Of a stretch of 12,697 nt of DNA, positions 12,528 to 12,697 are shown in pieces (positions within the stretch are counted from its first letter, which is position 1; each line of letters opens with the position of its first letter). Both the position numbers and the translations under genes were made by a program. The notes under the pieces are model-generated. The model was not told where the DNA came from. It saw only the letters and a list, made by a program, of their open reading frames with translations, and ran no database searches. The stretch spans positions 1 to 12,697 of the forward strand of contig BOAV01000070.1 in the NCBI GenBank assembly GCA_026002045.1, written 5' to 3'. This stretch comes from Spirochaetia bacterium (lineage in GTDB: Bacteria; Spirochaetota; Spirochaetia; Treponematales; Breznakiellaceae).

Positions 12528-12697
12528 CCTCCGCTGGATAGCCGCCATCGAAACTATCGGGAATTACCGGATCGTAAATCAGATTTTTGAAGCGTCGATT
12601 GATCCTGAAAAAACGAAATCCGCCGCCGCCGTGCTCTTTGAGGACTTGCCGCTTGTCAAACAGGCGCAAGACATCATCAAGCAGATCAAGCCCTACA
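12520..12697 (+). CDS. Partial gene after the portal, N-terminus only
   Basis: The ATG at 12520 has AAAAGGAG (12506-12513) and overlaps the portal stop. The frame is open to the window end (59 residues). The visible part is helical (RWIAAIETIGNYRIVNQIF, then AAAVLFEDLPLVKQAQDII). In lambda order a prohead protease/scaffold would follow, but nothing visible here shows a protease motif, so the product is unassigned. Confidence 0.6.
   Translation, partial: MNNLRWIAAIETIGNYRIVNQIFEASIDPEKTKSAAAVLFEDLPLVKQAQDIIKQIKPY

Noticed and set aside
1..12697. CRISPR array, insertion sequence or integrase/att site
   Set aside because: No regularly spaced repeats, transposase, recombinase or flanking direct repeats are visible in the window.

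Overview
This window looks like part of a temperate tailed (lambda-like, siphovirus-type) phage or prophage. All recognisable genes lie on the + strand, are packed head to tail, and mostly overlap by ATGA or GTGA stop/start junctions. The host cannot be fixed from the sequence. Base composition is balanced, Shine-Dalgarno (SD) sites are classical AGGAGG-type, and C/G-ending codons are common. A spirochaete such as a gut Treponema is one possibility, but that is a guess and rests on no host marker gene.

Positions 1-2132 hold small early or regulatory genes: a 56-aa protein, a 170-aa unknown, a BRO-N antirepressor, a coiled-coil mini-protein, a cysteine-knuckle protein and an 82-aa unknown. Positions 2133-2424 hold almost no protein-coding sequence but contain a striking tRNA-like element. 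It has a perfect T arm, a canonical D loop and a near-complete acceptor stem, but about 50 nt of extra, self-complementary sequence replaces the anticodon loop.

Positions 2425-4187 carry more small genes (a two-helix membrane protein, a small basic protein, a zinc-finger protein and two hypotheticals). They lead into a replication module: a CHC2-type primase zinc-finger protein, a short C5-cytosine methyltransferase, a stand-alone DnaB N-terminal-like protein and an AAA_25/RepA-like ATPase. Directly after the ATPase, 6449-6608 is an A/T-rich region full of TGTGTATAT direct and inverted repeats around a perfect 12-bp-stem palindrome, a good candidate replication origin or operator. After one more unknown gene, 7014-7173 contains a consensus DnaA box, a second weaker box, a terminator-like hairpin with T tracts, and the first copy of a 15-bp repeat.

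From 7174 the packaging/head module begins in lambda order: small terminase-like protein, GpA-family large terminase, small gpW-like joining-protein candidate, an inserted GIY-YIG homing endonuclease, lambda-type portal, and the start of a further gene cut by the window edge. The sequence CTTGACCTTAGCAAA occurs exactly three times in the same orientation, only at gene boundaries of this module (7138, 9795, 10134). It is probably a phage-specific regulatory or boundary element.

The most unusual items are the tRNA-like RNA with its extended anticodon arm, the three-copy boundary repeat, and the palindromic iteron region.
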